Shown: positions 45,673 to 56,819, counted from the stretch's first letter. The stretch is DNA of 64,000 nucleotides from Ophiura sarsii (GCA_035610835.1 CM069456.1:30959677-31023676), one strand, 5' to 3'. Numbers and translations are program-made. The notes: a model not told the origin generated them from the letters alone.

Positions 45673-46562
45673 GAATTCCACCGACAACCTAAGCAGTCAA
45701 CAGTGAATACACGCCAGACCATGCGTGATTTCCTTAAATAAGCATACCGGACCTTCACACCAATTTTGCTTTCATGTCAATAATAATAAGGTGTCAACCA
45801 TATGAGTTCTAAGTGTCGTAAAATGACAACAGGAAGAATTATATGAAGTATACATGTCTCTCTTTATTATCATGTTTTTATTCCTCATAAGAAAAAATAT
45901 TTGGTACTGTCAATTAATATTTCTTCCCCGCAAAAGTTCAATATTTGAACGATATAGGCAGATATTTCGGGAAAATTTCAGTACTTTTGTCCAGCCTGGC
46001 GTTCTATGGTTCTCTCGAGAAAACGAAGCGAGATGAATGACGGACAGGAACAGAATCACAAAGGATTCGCATTCCTTTAAATTTTGATATATTCTGATTG
46101 GCCAACATGACGTACCGTCTTTTAGTTTATCCAATCATCAGGTCTGTACTACAATTTTGGGTTTCGGGGTGAAAATCCATGGAACGCCATTTGACCCATT
46201 GACTTACGTGTGCACAACTCACCGCTCGCGGAACGAAGAGTGTCCGCTTTACAGCAAGCTTACACCCGATATCCTTCGTTTTAGATCGTATAAATTACAG
46301 TTTTAGAAAGAGGGATAAATAAGGCAGACAGTGATGTAATTTTTAGACTAAGATTTAGGCAGAAATATATGTAAATGTTAAAGTTAGATAGTTGTAAAAT
46401 GGTGAAGAAACCATGTAGTTGTATGCGTGGTGTGTGTGCTAACTTCCCACACACAATTCGGTAAATGTAAACAACAGCCAATCGATCGGGCAATCGATAT
46501 ACAATTGGGGTCTTGTGGTTGCTATTAAAACCCGCTGGTTAGCAGACCAAAAAGGCCAAAAC
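45673..46562. other. Single-copy intron sequence, copy B
   Basis: The counterpart of 22986-23875. No gene is seen. Confidence 0.5.
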
Positions 46563-46609
46563 GTCTATATTTGTAACTGTCGAGTGTCGTATATGTGTGG
46601 AATGTGACA

Positions 46610-48268
46610 ATGTTTGTGTTTCCGAGACATCATTCTTCGTTTCTCCACATTTTGAGGACTATTTCTGTATTTTATCTACTGGATATTGGTGCTAAAAGGG
46701 TACGTACACATAGCTACATGATGGGTTTCCCAATCAATATTACCGAAGTGATATATGATCATCATCATCATCATAATCACCCTCGAGATAACTCAATCGA
46801 TGACTCAAACACAATAACTGGTATTGAGCAGATTACGTACAGCCGAGATTACTTGCTTTCATACAAAACATCTCCACCAGGGACAGAATTTGTGACTGAT
46901 TGTGGTATTGATGAGCATGTATGCAAGTATTTAGCATCTTTACATTTACTCAATGAACTGTGTCCCTTTCATCAATGTTGTCAACCAACTCCCAATATAG
47001 CTGTAAAGCGTAAGCGCTGGAACAAAAGAGGAAAGGGCCGTTCAATTAGAGGAGGTCTACACATCAGGAGACATATACCAGTCTTTTTTGGGAATCGCCC
47101 CCCTCCCCAAAATACTAACGCAAATGACTGCCCACAAACTTTGACTGACATCCCATTTGCTGCAAGCAAACCCCCCTGCTTTGACTCACGCCATGTGAAA
47201 ATGCCAGTGATTTTCTTAACCAACGCACAGTCATTAAATAACAAATTTGATGAAGCTAAGATAATCTTTGACCAGCAAGCTGTGGACATAGGGGTTATTA
47301 CAGAATCTTGGTTTAAGCCAGATGTTCCATCAGAGCTACTGAACATTTCAGGGTACAATTTGTTCTCTGAATGCCGTGACAAAAAACGAGGCGGTGGCGT
47401 GGCCATTTACGTTAATAACCAGATTCCTGCAAGTAAAATTGACTGCGTCGAGATCCCTAATGAGCTTGAATGTGTGTGGGTTAAGGTACGTCCCAAACGA
47501 CTACCACGTGGAATTTCAGCGATTGCTATTTGTGGCGTATACATTGTCACAGATTCTCCATATCAGAACTTGCTTGAAGAGCATCTGCTGCACACTATTG
47601 ACAGTCTTCGTACGAAATATCCTGACATTGGTATAGTCATTCTTGGTGATTTTAATCGAATGAATGTTAATCCCGTCCTTAGAGGCAATGATCTAAAACA
47701 GCTTTTTGATTTCCCTACCCGTAAAGAAGCCACTCTTGATCTTGTCCTTACAAATCATGTGCTTAATGCGCAGTACTGTAAACCTACTGCTTTGTCGCCT
47801 ATTGGTTACAGTGACCATGTTTGCATCCTGTGGAAGCCCAAAAATCATATCAAAAAGGCTAAAAACCAACACAAGACCAAGGTTTCACGCCCTATTTGTG
47901 AATCTGGCATTCTCACATTTGGTGTATGGGCACAGGATCAAGATTGGCTTCAGGTATTGGATACTTTTGGTACGCAAAATAAAATTGACACTTTTTATAC
48001 TATGCTGGACACAACAACCAAGTCTTGTTTTCCATTAAAGAAAACAAAGTTGCACTGCAACGACAAGCCGTGGCTGACCCCCTACATTAAATTGCTCATT
48101 ACTGAACGCCAAACAGCTTTTGCCAAAAATGACCTTCAACAGTGGCGTAAATTAAGGAACTCGGTTAAAAGAGAAATTGAAAAGGCTAAATCAAACTACC
48201 ACACAACCAGAATCCGGGACTTGCAAAAGACTGAGCCAAGAAAATGGCACCAACAAATAAGAACAGTT
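46610..48268 (+). pseudogene. LINE ORF, N-terminal region and APE endonuclease (5' half)
   Basis: The open frame (first ATG at 46610; the frame is open from 46595) encodes a basic, His-rich N-terminal region and then an apurinic-like endonuclease. The endonuclease motifs are FLTNAQSLNNK (Asn), ITESWF (catalytic Glu), GGGVAIYV, ILGDFNRM (Asp/Asn) and GYSDHVCIL (the SDH end). It would nick the target DNA during target-primed reverse transcription. After a helical linker the frame meets the gypsy LTR at 48269. It stays open for 16 more codons inside the LTR and then stops. The frame resumes in phase at 51921. Confidence 0.9.
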
Positions 48269-49000
48269 TGTCAAGAGCCGAGTCAGCTTGCATTCAAATT
48301 AAATACGTCACAATAGACAAAACTTAATTAACAACACTTTAATATCGTAGCCACGGCATTTTACATGTATTGTGACATTATTGGCAACACAAATAAGCGC
48401 GGTCGCGGCGCCAGTGATCACTGGGTAAATTATTGTTATGTGCACTTATCGGTTCCGAGATGTTATTGATGTTCCGTTGACTGTATCCTGAGAGTTCTTT
48501 CCCACGGCGATGACCGGAAGATTAGAGTTCCGCCAGACGGTTGGCATCCACGCACGGCGATGATCATTGAATGTCTTTATCCCGGTCTTTATAAGCCGGT
48601 GGACGAGAGTTCCACCAGACGGTTGGCATCCATGCACGGCGATGATCAGTGATGTCTTTCTACGCCGGAGGACGAGACCAGGAAGTCGGTGCAATGTCAA
48701 TCCGGTTGTGTAAGACGCCGTTACACAGCCACACTGGTTAATATATATATCTCAAACCTGGTCTGAGTCACGGGTCCGACTAGAGTCGTAATAATTCCAA
48801 CAATGTCTCATAAGAAACTCTTCGTAGTTCCGCATTCGCGGTATCGTCGCTATCCCGCTCCCCGTCCTGTCTGTTCCTTTTCCTTGTTTATCTATTTTTT
48901 CCGCCCCGCGTTCGTGTTGCCAAGCGCATTGCGTGTCATATGACGCGTGACGCAGTGCGGCGCGTGTTGTACTTCATGTCTTGCCTATGACTTCCCGACA
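48269..49000 (-). repeat. 3' LTR of the gypsy element
   Basis: 732 bp, TGTC...GACA. It contains three degenerate repeats of CACGGCGATGA with GACGGTTGGCATCCA, and a TATAAAG box on the minus strand near 48590. The 84-codon frame inside is chance. Confidence 0.95.
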
Positions 49001-49016
49001 TTACCCCCTTTTTCCG
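49001..49016 (-). promoter_or_regulatory. Polypurine tract
   Basis: On the minus strand the bases directly before the 3' LTR read GGAAAAAGGGGGTAA, the expected primer site for plus-strand DNA synthesis. Confidence 0.8.
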
Positions 49017-49118
49017 GCAAATGCTGCTAGTTAGTAGTATTTGTCTACCAGTGTATTAATTGTCTTGCTGTTGAATTTATCCTCATATTACTTCTATATA
49101 CATTTATTTATATTCTCA

Positions 49119-49470
49119 TTACATTCTGCTGAGGTAGTCTGCCCCCACATTTAGACTGCCTTTAATTGCATGCATCCTGAACTTGAAATCTTGAAGAGCC
49201 AGAGCCCATCTCATCACCCGGGCATTTACCATCTTCGCTTTGTTTATATATGTCAAGGACTCGTGATCGGTTTGTATGATAAATTCTTTGCCATACAGGT
49301 ACATGTAGAATTTCCGTACCCCCCATACCATGGCTAAACCTTCGCGTTCGGTTACCGAATAATTTCTTTCTCTGCTTTGTAATTTCCTACTTGCATATTT
49401 CACCGGGAAAAGGTCGTCGTCGTGCTCCTGCAGTAATACAGCACCTATTGGTTCGTAGAGGCGCCAGTGG
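49119..49470 (-). pseudogene. Gypsy pol remnant: RNase H
   Basis: The minus-strand frame begins near 49470 with GAVLLQEHDDDLFPVKYASR (first RNase H block), then SRERNYSVTEREGLAMVWGV, FYMYLYGKEFIIQTDHESLT and NVGADYLSRM before a stop. These are the standard connection/RNase H blocks of Ty3/gypsy Pol, with E and D catalytic residues in TEREGLA and TDHESL. The fingers, palm (YxDD) and integrase are absent. The frame differs from the upstream Gag-protease frame, so an internal deletion joined the two. Confidence 0.9.
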
Positions 49471-51093
49471 TCTCTCTTTTCGTCTTAGCTGTCCCCTTGT
49501 CTCCACAGCACTGCCCACTTCTAACCTCTGTCCTTCTTCCGATCCTCCGCACTCATTTCCCGTTGTGTTATGTCTTCCCATCTGACGAGGTGTCCACTTA
49601 GAGTCCGCTCTATTTGGAGCTCTGATTCCGTCAACATTCCCAAGTATAACATCATACACCGGTTTTCTCATACACAAAGCCTTCAATTTGCCAGAAAAAT
49701 ACGGACTATCGACCTCAATCATTGCCTCAGGGGTTTTCCTCACTGTTCCATCAATCAGCACACACAGTTGATTTTTCCCCGTCAACTGCTCCTCCTTGAC
49801 CAAACCCCTCCTGACAATCACGCCCGAACATCCAGTATCCCTAAGGATTGACACCTTCGTATTGCCTATATATCCTTCAACTACAGGCATTTGTGCTGTC
49901 ACCCGATTCACCAAATCTTTCGTGTCTGCCATGATTTCTCCACAGAGTGCTGATATGACTGGTATACTCTTCCCATTTGCTAATTGTACCTGTCCATCTT
50001 TCATTTCCTCTTTGACAATCAAACATGCATTTGCTTCATTCGTAGTTTCACCTGGGTTCATCATCCCATCCTGAACTTGATTCTCACCAGAAGTTATCGC
50101 CGCGTACGACCTCATAGGTCCCTGGTTACCATGACGGTACTGAGGTCTACCATGGGGACACTCACTCTTCCTATGGCCAAACTGTTGACATCCGTAGCAT
50201 TTCATTTGCGCACTTTGTGGTCTAATTGGTCCATAGTTTACATTTCTGTCACGTCTGTTGGTTCCCAAAGTGTTACTAGCGGTGTTAGGCATCAAACCCT
50301 GATTGGTCTGATTGGTCTGATTGGTCTGTCTGGTCATGTTTGGCCACCCATGTGCACTAACATATTTATCGGCCAACGCTGCCATCTGCTTAGCAGATTC
50401 ATAGTCATGTTCCTTTACAAATACCGTCATATCCTTATCTTCCCAATTGCACGTATTTGAGAACTGTTCACGAATCAACAAATCTCTAAGTTTGGCGTAA
50501 TCGGTTGCGACCTTGCCTAAATCCACCCACTGATCAAAGTAGTGACTGATCCTAGCCAAAAATTGTACGTGTGTTTCACCCCTTTTGGGTCGTTCCCTTC
50601 TAAATTTACGTTTATATCCTTCTTCGGTTATTTGAAATCTCTCGCACAAAGCTGCCTTTAGGGTGGGATAACACACAGCGTCTTCACTACTCAACCGAGC
50701 ATAAACTTGTAAAGCTTCCCCGGTCAGACAATCGGCCAAAGTTGAAGCATATGCTTCCTTAGGTAAATTTTGCGCTTGAGCCTGGCGTTCAAATCTCAAT
50801 AAATATGAATCAAAATCCTCATGATTTTCATCATACTTTGGTGCTCTCATTGTATTACTCGCGCGCGTTTGTTGTAGTATTCCATCGTTTTGTAGTCTGA
50901 TTTTAGCTAAGTCTAATACCTTTTGAGTTTCAATTTGTGCAAACTCTTTGCAACGTTCATGCTCGCGCTCGCGTTCGCGTTCCTGGATGTCGGCATCCAG
51001 TTTCTGTTGCTCGCTAACCCATTCTCGTAATTCAGAACCTGACAAAGCGAACAAGGTTTTGCCCTCTTCCACTAACTGCTTTACTGATCTCAT
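49387..51093 (-). CDS. Gypsy Gag-protease polyprotein (568 codons)
   Basis: It starts at ATG 51093, about 70 bp after the primer binding site. In order it has an Arg/Glu-rich coiled stretch (residues ~35-55), a capsid region with a YKRKFRRERPKRGETHVQF block (~165-190) resembling the SCAN-like capsid of Gmr1-type gypsy elements, a zinc knuckle CYGCQQFGHRKSEC (~310-325), and a pepsin-like protease with VSILRDTGCSGVIV (catalytic DTG, ~425-440). After VETRGQLRRKERP, the usual protease-RT boundary, the frame runs across the deletion and ends out of phase over RNase H. Gag and protease look intact and could in principle be expressed. Confidence 0.9.
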   Translation of the reverse strand: MRSVKQLVEEGKTLFALSGSELREWVSEQQKLDADIQEREREREHERCKEFAQIETQKVLDLAKIRLQNDGILQQTRASNTMRAPKYDENHEDFDSYLLRFERQAQAQNLPKEAYASTLADCLTGEALQVYARLSSEDAVCYPTLKAALCERFQITEEGYKRKFRRERPKRGETHVQFLARISHYFDQWVDLGKVATDYAKLRDLLIREQFSNTCNWEDKDMTVFVKEHDYESAKQMAALADKYVSAHGWPNMTRQTNQTNQTNQGLMPNTASNTLGTNRRDRNVNYGPIRPQSAQMKCYGCQQFGHRKSECPHGRPQYRHGNQGPMRSYAAITSGENQVQDGMMNPGETTNEANACLIVKEEMKDGQVQLANGKSIPVISALCGEIMADTKDLVNRVTAQMPVVEGYIGNTKVSILRDTGCSGVIVRRGLVKEEQLTGKNQLCVLIDGTVRKTPEAMIEVDSPYFSGKLKALCMRKPVYDVILGNVDGIRAPNRADSKWTPRQMGRHNTTGNECGGSEEGQRLEVGSAVETRGQLRRKERPLAPLRTNRCCITAGARRRPFPGEICK

Positions 51094-51163
51094 TTTCTTT
51101 AATCAATTATACCAACATAACATACAAAATTCTGAACCTAATCCAATTTGCTTTCAATTAATC

Positions 51164-51181
51164 TTCCCGGACGAGCCCCCA
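51164..51181 (-). promoter_or_regulatory. Primer binding site, tRNA-Pro type
   Basis: On the minus strand the 18 bases two nucleotides inside the 5' LTR read TGGGGGCTCGTCCGGGAA. This equals the known tRNA-Pro primer site of gammaretroviruses except for the last base. Minus-strand DNA synthesis is therefore inferred to start from tRNA-Pro. Confidence 0.85.
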
Positions 51182-51183
51182 TT

Positions 51184-51915
51184 TGTCAAGAGCCGAGTCA
51201 GCTTGCATTCAAATTAAATACGTCACAATAGACAAAACTTAATTAACAACACTTTAATATCGTAGCCACGGCATTTTACATGTATTGTGACATTATTGGC
51301 AACACAAATAAGCGCGGTCGCGGCGCCAGTGATCACTGGGTAAATTATTGTTATGTGCACTTATCGGTTCCGAGATGTTATTGATGTTCCGTTGACTGTA
51401 TCCTGAGAGTTCTTTCCCACGGCGATGACCGGAAGATTAGAGTTCCGCCAGACGGTTGGCATCCACGCACGGCGATGATCATTGAATGTCTTTATCCCGG
51501 TCTTTATAAGCAGGCGGACGAGAGTTCCACCAGACGGTTGGCATCCATGCACGGCGATGATCAGTGATGTCTTTCTACGCCGGAGGACGAGACCAGGAAG
51601 TCGGTGCAATGTCAATCCGGTTGTGTAAGACGCCGTTACACAGCCACACTGGTTAATATATATATCTCAAACCTGGTCTGAGTCACGGGTCCGACTAGAG
51701 TCGTAATAATTCCAACAATGTCTCATAAGAAACTCTTCGTAGTTCCGCATTCGCGGTATCGTCGCTATCCCGCTCCCCGTCCTGTCTGTTCCTTTTCCTT
51801 GTTTATCTATTTTTTCCGCCCCGCGTTCGTGTTGCCAAGCGCATTGCGTGTCATATGACGCGTGACGCAGTGCGGCGCGTGTTGTACTTCATGTCTTGCC
51901 TATGACTTCCCGACA
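51184..51915 (-). repeat. 5' LTR of the gypsy element
   Basis: 732 bp, nearly identical to 48269-49000. One visible difference is AAGCAGGCGGACG here against AAGCCGGTGGACG. The minus-strand TATAAAG near 51505 is a plausible promoter. Confidence 0.95.
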
Positions 51916-51920
51916 CAGTT

Positions 51921-53525
51921 ACTAATGCTACTAAATCTGACCTCAGCATAAAGATCCAGGGTATCGAGGATAACAATTTCAAAAGCATTGCTAATGCTAT
52001 TAACTCAAAATTTGCGAAAGTATCCGAGGTTCTTGAACCTCTTGATTTTAGTCGATTACCTTCATATTTACCTGCCAAGGAAGCTGCTCCTCAGTTGTAC
52101 CCATGGGATGTTTATGCTGAACTAAAAAAATTGAAATCTGCAAAAGCTTGTGGTCCTGATCAAATTCCACCAAAATTGGTAAAGGAGTTTGCGTATGAAT
52201 TAAGTGTACCACTTACAGATATTCTAAATTCCTCCTACAGGGAAGGCTATGTGCCTGTTCAGTGGAAACAAGCTATTGTGGTTCCTATTCCCAAGCAACA
52301 ACCACCAAGTATTGATAAACTTAGACCAGTTTCCCTCACTTCAATATTTGCTAAAATTGCAGAAGGTTTTATTACTAAGTGGGTGCTTGAGGATGTTGAC
52401 CATGGTATTGATCTCAGACAATTTGGCAATGTCAAAGGAGTTTCAACTACTCATTATCTGGTTTCGTTGGTTCATTTCCTGTTTCAGGGTGCGGAGAAGA
52501 GTCGCAATATTGGAACGGTGGTACTTACGGATTTCTCTAAGGCATTTGACCTAGTTGATCACACCCTTCTAATTGGTAAGATCATTGACATTGGAGTTCG
52601 TAGGTCCATCGTACCATGGATTTGCGACTTTCTTCGCAACCGGCAACAGTGTGTCAGGTATAACGATGTTCTTTCAGACTATACTAAATTGCACGGTGGT
52701 GTTCCTCAGGGTACAAAACTAGGCCCAATTGGATTTCAGATTTTAATTAATGATGCTGCACTTAATTCTGGGAGTAAATGTCTGAAGTATGTTGATGATT
52801 TGAGTTTCGCTGAAAATTATAATGGATACCAAACAAGTACAATCCAAGATGATCTTGACAATTTTACAAAATGGGCTTCGGACAACAACCTGAAATTAAA
52901 TCCCACTAAGTGCCAAGGACTCCAAATTGCCTTTTCAAAACAACCACCACCACTACACGACTTAAGAATTGGTACTGAACCACTTGCATATGTCACTGAA
53001 GCTAAAGTTATTGGTGTGCGCATCCAAAACAACCTTAAATGGGATGTCCAGGTGGACAGTACGTTGAAAAAAGCTAATTCCCGTTTGTTTATGCTTCGGA
53101 CTTTAAAACGTTTCGGTTTCACCAAAGATGAGCTCAGTGTTGTATATAGTGGATATGTCAGACCAATTCTTGAGTACGCCGATGTGGTATGGCACTCGAG
53201 TGTTTCAGCTACTCAGTCTCAACAAATAGAATCAACTCAAAAAAGGGCATGCAGAATAATCCTTGGCCGTAATTATACTTCTTACGAGGATGCTTTAAAC
53301 ATTTGCAAATTTGACACCCTCTCTGGTAGACGTGAAGGGCACTGTCTTAGGTTTGCCGAAGGGCTTTCCAAATCAAATCGCACCAGTTCCCTAATACCGC
53401 CTACCAGAGGGGAGTGCCATGGTCGTATTTTACGCAATAATAGTGAGATTTCTCAGCTGCCAGCCAGGACTAATAGGTTCAAAAACAGTCCTGTGCCGTA
53501 TTTTGTGCAGCTTTTAAATAAATAG
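51921..53525 (+). pseudogene. LINE ORF, reverse transcriptase (3' half)
   Basis: The frame is open from 51921, in phase with the 5' half. It contains KACGPDQIPPKLVKEFA, LRPVSLTSIFAK (RT block 2), TDFSKAFDLVDH with the first catalytic Asp, GGVPQGTKLGPIGFQILIND, KYVDDLSF with the YVDD catalytic pair, an NLKLNPTKC block, the VIGVRIQNNLKWD block and a C-terminal YSGYVRPILEYADVVWHSS / RACRIILG region. This is the full RT and C-terminal domain of a CR1/Jockey-type ORF2. It lacks its own start because the gypsy element separates it from the endonuclease. Confidence 0.92.
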
Positions 53526-53869
53526 GCCCAGGATTTTTCTGCACCCACTTCTATTTTTATAATGGTATTTGCTATGTACATAATGCAATTTAAAAAAATA
53601 TCTATAATGTGCAATATTCTCTTCTATATTAATTAATCACATAATTACCATGCCTTGTTCTTCGGCGTTTTTCAATGTTTTATACCATATCATATTGTTG
53701 ATGTTTTTATCTATAATGTGCAATATTCTCTTTTATATTAATTAATAAGTTCCTTGTTTTTGTTTTTTTTAAATATTTTTATCATGTAAATTTCATGCAA
53801 TTTGGCCTTAAGGCCACGACTGTGAAATGTTTATAAAATCAATCAATCAAAAAACAAATTCATATGACA

Positions 53870-54101
53870 TGCAAACTATCACACAACAATGGTTCAAATT
53901 GACACACATGCAAACTGTCACACAAAAATGGTTCAAATTGACACACATGCAAATTGTCACACAAAAATGGTTCAAATTGACACACATGCAAACTGTCACA
54001 CAAAAATGGTTCAAATTGACACACATGCAAATTGTCACACAAAAATGGTTCAAATTGACACACATGCAAATTGTCACACAAATTCAAATTGACACACACC
54101 C
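53870..54101. repeat. 39-bp minisatellite array 3, copy B
   Basis: Six units, the counterpart of 23880-24113; the last unit is shortened (TCACACAAATTCAAATTG). Confidence 0.95.
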
Positions 54102-54318
54102 CTGTGCAGTTTACAACTAATCAACCAAGGACGGTGTGTATCACATTTTAATCGTCATAACGAGGACGTTTTATACACTTTTTTTGTTTACAAAATTGTA
54201 TCTACCAACTGCGGACAGTATTGGTACCTGTGACTGAGGACCTTATTTAATCGTGCTTTTAAATGCATTTTTGGGTTAATTGCAGCCCCATGCACCTATA
54301 GAGTCTAGAACTGTGGAC

Positions 54319-56819
54319 ACATAGATTAGAAGTATAAATTGTGCCCCCTGCCTTCTATCGCCCTTAAAAAGTGAATGGGAGTTTCCAACATATTGTATTG
54401 ACCCCAATGTTATATAATCAGTGATAACCACTTGCCAACACTGCTAGCAACCGTATGTTAATGAGTTGCTGACGGAGGTATTGATTTTGATAGATTATGT
54501 ACATGCTAAACAGTCAGTCGTTAGCACACACAAAACACGTTCACTGTGAAATGAAATATGCACGATTTCTTGCGGAAGACACGCACTCCGATTGGATGTG
54601 CATATAATTAGTTTAGGAGCGGCTTATTTCAAACCCTTCTCATTTCGTCATGGTATTGTCTAATAGGCTAAAATGTGAACTGTGGTTTAGAAAACCCATG
54701 AACTCCAGGTAATAAAAAGGATAATGGATATAACAATTATTTCTCATATAATAACAGTATTTCCTACCTTTCGATAAACCGGCACAATTACCACATATTA
54801 TCATCACGTTTGATAGCAAATTTCTCCCAAAGAAAAAATAACACATTTGAAAAAGGTTATAAGGTTCCCGACATTAACATGTGAAACATCTTGGAAATAA
54901 TGCAGTAATATACCCTGGAGGTAGACGATTACATCCATGAATGAAAATGTGCGGAGTAAAAATATACACCATTTTCCAATACACAGACCAAATCGCTTAT
55001 TGTAACAAAATTTCGTCAGACAGGATTCGAACCGGCGCGGGGAGAATCCAATAGATTTATAGTCTATAGCCTTAACCGCTCGGCCATGACTACTCATTGA
55101 AACGACCGTCGTGTTCCATAGATAATAAGCCAGTGGTGAACTATCGATTTAATCGACCAAAAATGAGTTATTTGGGGGAATTTTGGGGACTCATGTTATT
55201 TGAAATAAAAATAACAATAATGATCGAGCATCTTATGTAACAAACAGAATGTAACTACGAGAATCTACGAGATCCTCATAACAGAAAGAGCTCATCTCTC
55301 TCATTAGTGATCGCGCTAACGACTGACTGTCATCTAACTAAAAAAAGTGATGTTTTGAAGAACTCAGGAATTTTTTTTTTTGGGGGGGGGGGGCCTATTT
55401 TGGAAAAGGTACATTGGTACAAAAAAAACTCGTAAAAGGTGGGGGGTTAGGACATATTTTAGTCCAAAACGGTCCGAAAAAATGCTTTGAAAGGGGGATT
55501 TTTGAAAAATAGGGGGGGGGGGGGGGGGGGGGTGGAGGTGGGGCGTTTTCACAAAAAAAGGAACATTAGTACAACAAAAAGTACATTGGTACAAACAAAA
55601 AGGTACATCCCCCCTCCAGCCCCACCCCACCTGGTTACGGGCCTGGAGAACTTGTTTATGAATTAAAGTATAACATTTGTTTCTCAATTCAATAAACACA
55701 TTACCATGAACTTTGTTATCATAATAAAGGGTTTAACAAAAGAAAGTATACCACTTTGTTTATGTCATTTTGAATATGAGTGGTTAAATAGTGAATACGG
55801 GAAGGATTTACTCTACATATAACCACCGCAATGAACTGTGGATAATATTGTGACGAACGCGAAAAGGAAATACCATTGTGCGATCGATTTCGGGTTGTGC
55901 CCGTTGGACAAAAGGACCCGTAACTTACAAAGGACATAGTTAGTTGAATTTATTCATCCACAACATTTGTCTAGCACAATCAGGGCATTGACCATGTACA
56001 ATATGTCATTGTGCCCTATGTTACTTTAGTAAGGTCACGTCACGTACCAATGTTCATACACAGAGTGAACAAAGTTTGTGGAGGACAAATAAAACGAACC
56101 CGCGAAATTCAACAGACTTATGCATGTAAAGCAATAGGCGAATGGTCTCTATACTAGAATTTAAATAACAATCATGTTAAAGATCGGCAATGTGATTAGT
56201 GCTTTAATCATGGATCATCCCTTCTGTAGACTACTATTCCTATGGTACATGCCTTATTATAATGTAAGTAAAGAAAGAATGCATGGAAAAGTACATGTAC
56301 CTATAAGATTACTATGAGACTGTACATTGCTGTACATCCCTTACTAAAGGTCAAATCTAAAGGTATACCTTTTTTTGCTTTTTTAACACATTATTTGGCT
56401 GGTAAATACCACATATTTGATATCAATGGAAAGCTTGAAACACATTCTATCAGCTACCTTGACTTATTCTGTGATTAAAACTACTCTCTTTGAGAAATGC
56501 CATCTGCAAGTACGAAGTTTCACGTATTTCGCATGACATCGGTGTTCCCCACCTTACTGACCTTTTAAAAGGTATGCTATCCCCAAAGTATGCCAGCTAG
56601 CCGGTAGCCTTAGTCCCACTCTTCAAAGTGTTATGCATTTTATGGACGAAATGTCCGGCATTTTTTCATAAAAAAGCCACCAAGAAATTGTATGTTTTCC
56701 CATAGCGTTACACTCAAAATTACCCAGATGTGGCAATGAACAGCAACATTATTACCATTTCTCGACTATTGAGGGCAGTGCGTATAAATAAACTAAAAAC
56801 ATAAGAACGTAACCTATGT
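54319..56819. mobile_element. 2.5-kb insertion with 6-bp duplication, only in copy B
   Basis: Copy A reads CTAGAACTGTGGACGGTCC without interruption. In copy B a 2,501-bp segment starting ACATAGATTA and ending TAACCTATGT (inverted ACATAGGTTA) is inserted between two copies of GTGGAC (54313-54318 and 56820-56825). The TIR is short (9 of 10 bases). It encodes no transposase that I can see. It contains a tRNA-Ser-like gene (55012-55093) and poly-G/CCCC tracts with a possible nested element (about 55370-55650, ending CCTGGTTACGGGCCTGG). The superfamily is unknown. Confidence 0.75.
55012..55093 (-). tRNA. tRNA-Ser-like gene with anticodon ATA
   Basis: On the minus strand it starts GTAGTCATGGCCGAGCGGTT. 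The D arm, the anticodon arm (ATAGA-CTATAAA-TCTAT) and a long variable arm (GGATTCTCC) match the eukaryotic tRNA-Ser body. The anticodon read from the loop is ATA, which pairs with the Tyr codon UAU, instead of AGA. The B box GGTTCGAATCC and A box are intact and a T4 run follows the 3' end. The T stem has a C-U mismatch and an extra C, and the acceptor has two mismatches. It may be a pseudogene or a recoded tRNA. Confidence 0.7.

Larger units (their letters stand above)
48269..51915 (-). mobile_element. Internally deleted Ty3/gypsy LTR retrotransposon
   Basis: Two LTRs of 732 bp (48269-49000 and 51184-51915) start TGTC and end GACA. They differ at about two positions seen by eye. A perfect 5-bp duplication CAGTT flanks the element (48264-48268 and 51916-51920). 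Coding is on the minus strand, so the 5' LTR is at 51184-51915. The primer binding site, a Gag/protease frame, an RNase H remnant and a polypurine tract are present; reverse transcriptase and integrase are missing. It is young but non-autonomous, and it sits inside the LINE frame. Confidence 0.95.
46563..53850 (+). mobile_element. CR1/Jockey-like LINE split by a gypsy element, only in copy B
   Basis: A non-LTR retrotransposon on the + strand, absent from copy A, which keeps the target GGCCAAAACAAATTCATATG intact. AAAAC flanks the insertion (46558-46562 and 53851-53855). The 3' end is an AATCAATCAATC repeat, typical of CR1/L2-related elements. The coding frame begins about 47 bp from the 5' end and is interrupted by an LTR element at 48269-51915. 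Apart from that insertion no stop or frameshift was found in the coding region. Confidence 0.9.

Noticed and set aside
48446..48700. 84-codon frame present twice (also 51361-51615)
   Set aside because: It is inside both LTRs; the duplication is due to the LTR pair, not a conserved gene.
55364..55699. Proline-rich frame
   Set aside because: It is produced by poly-G/poly-C tracts, whose length is also unreliable in assemblies.
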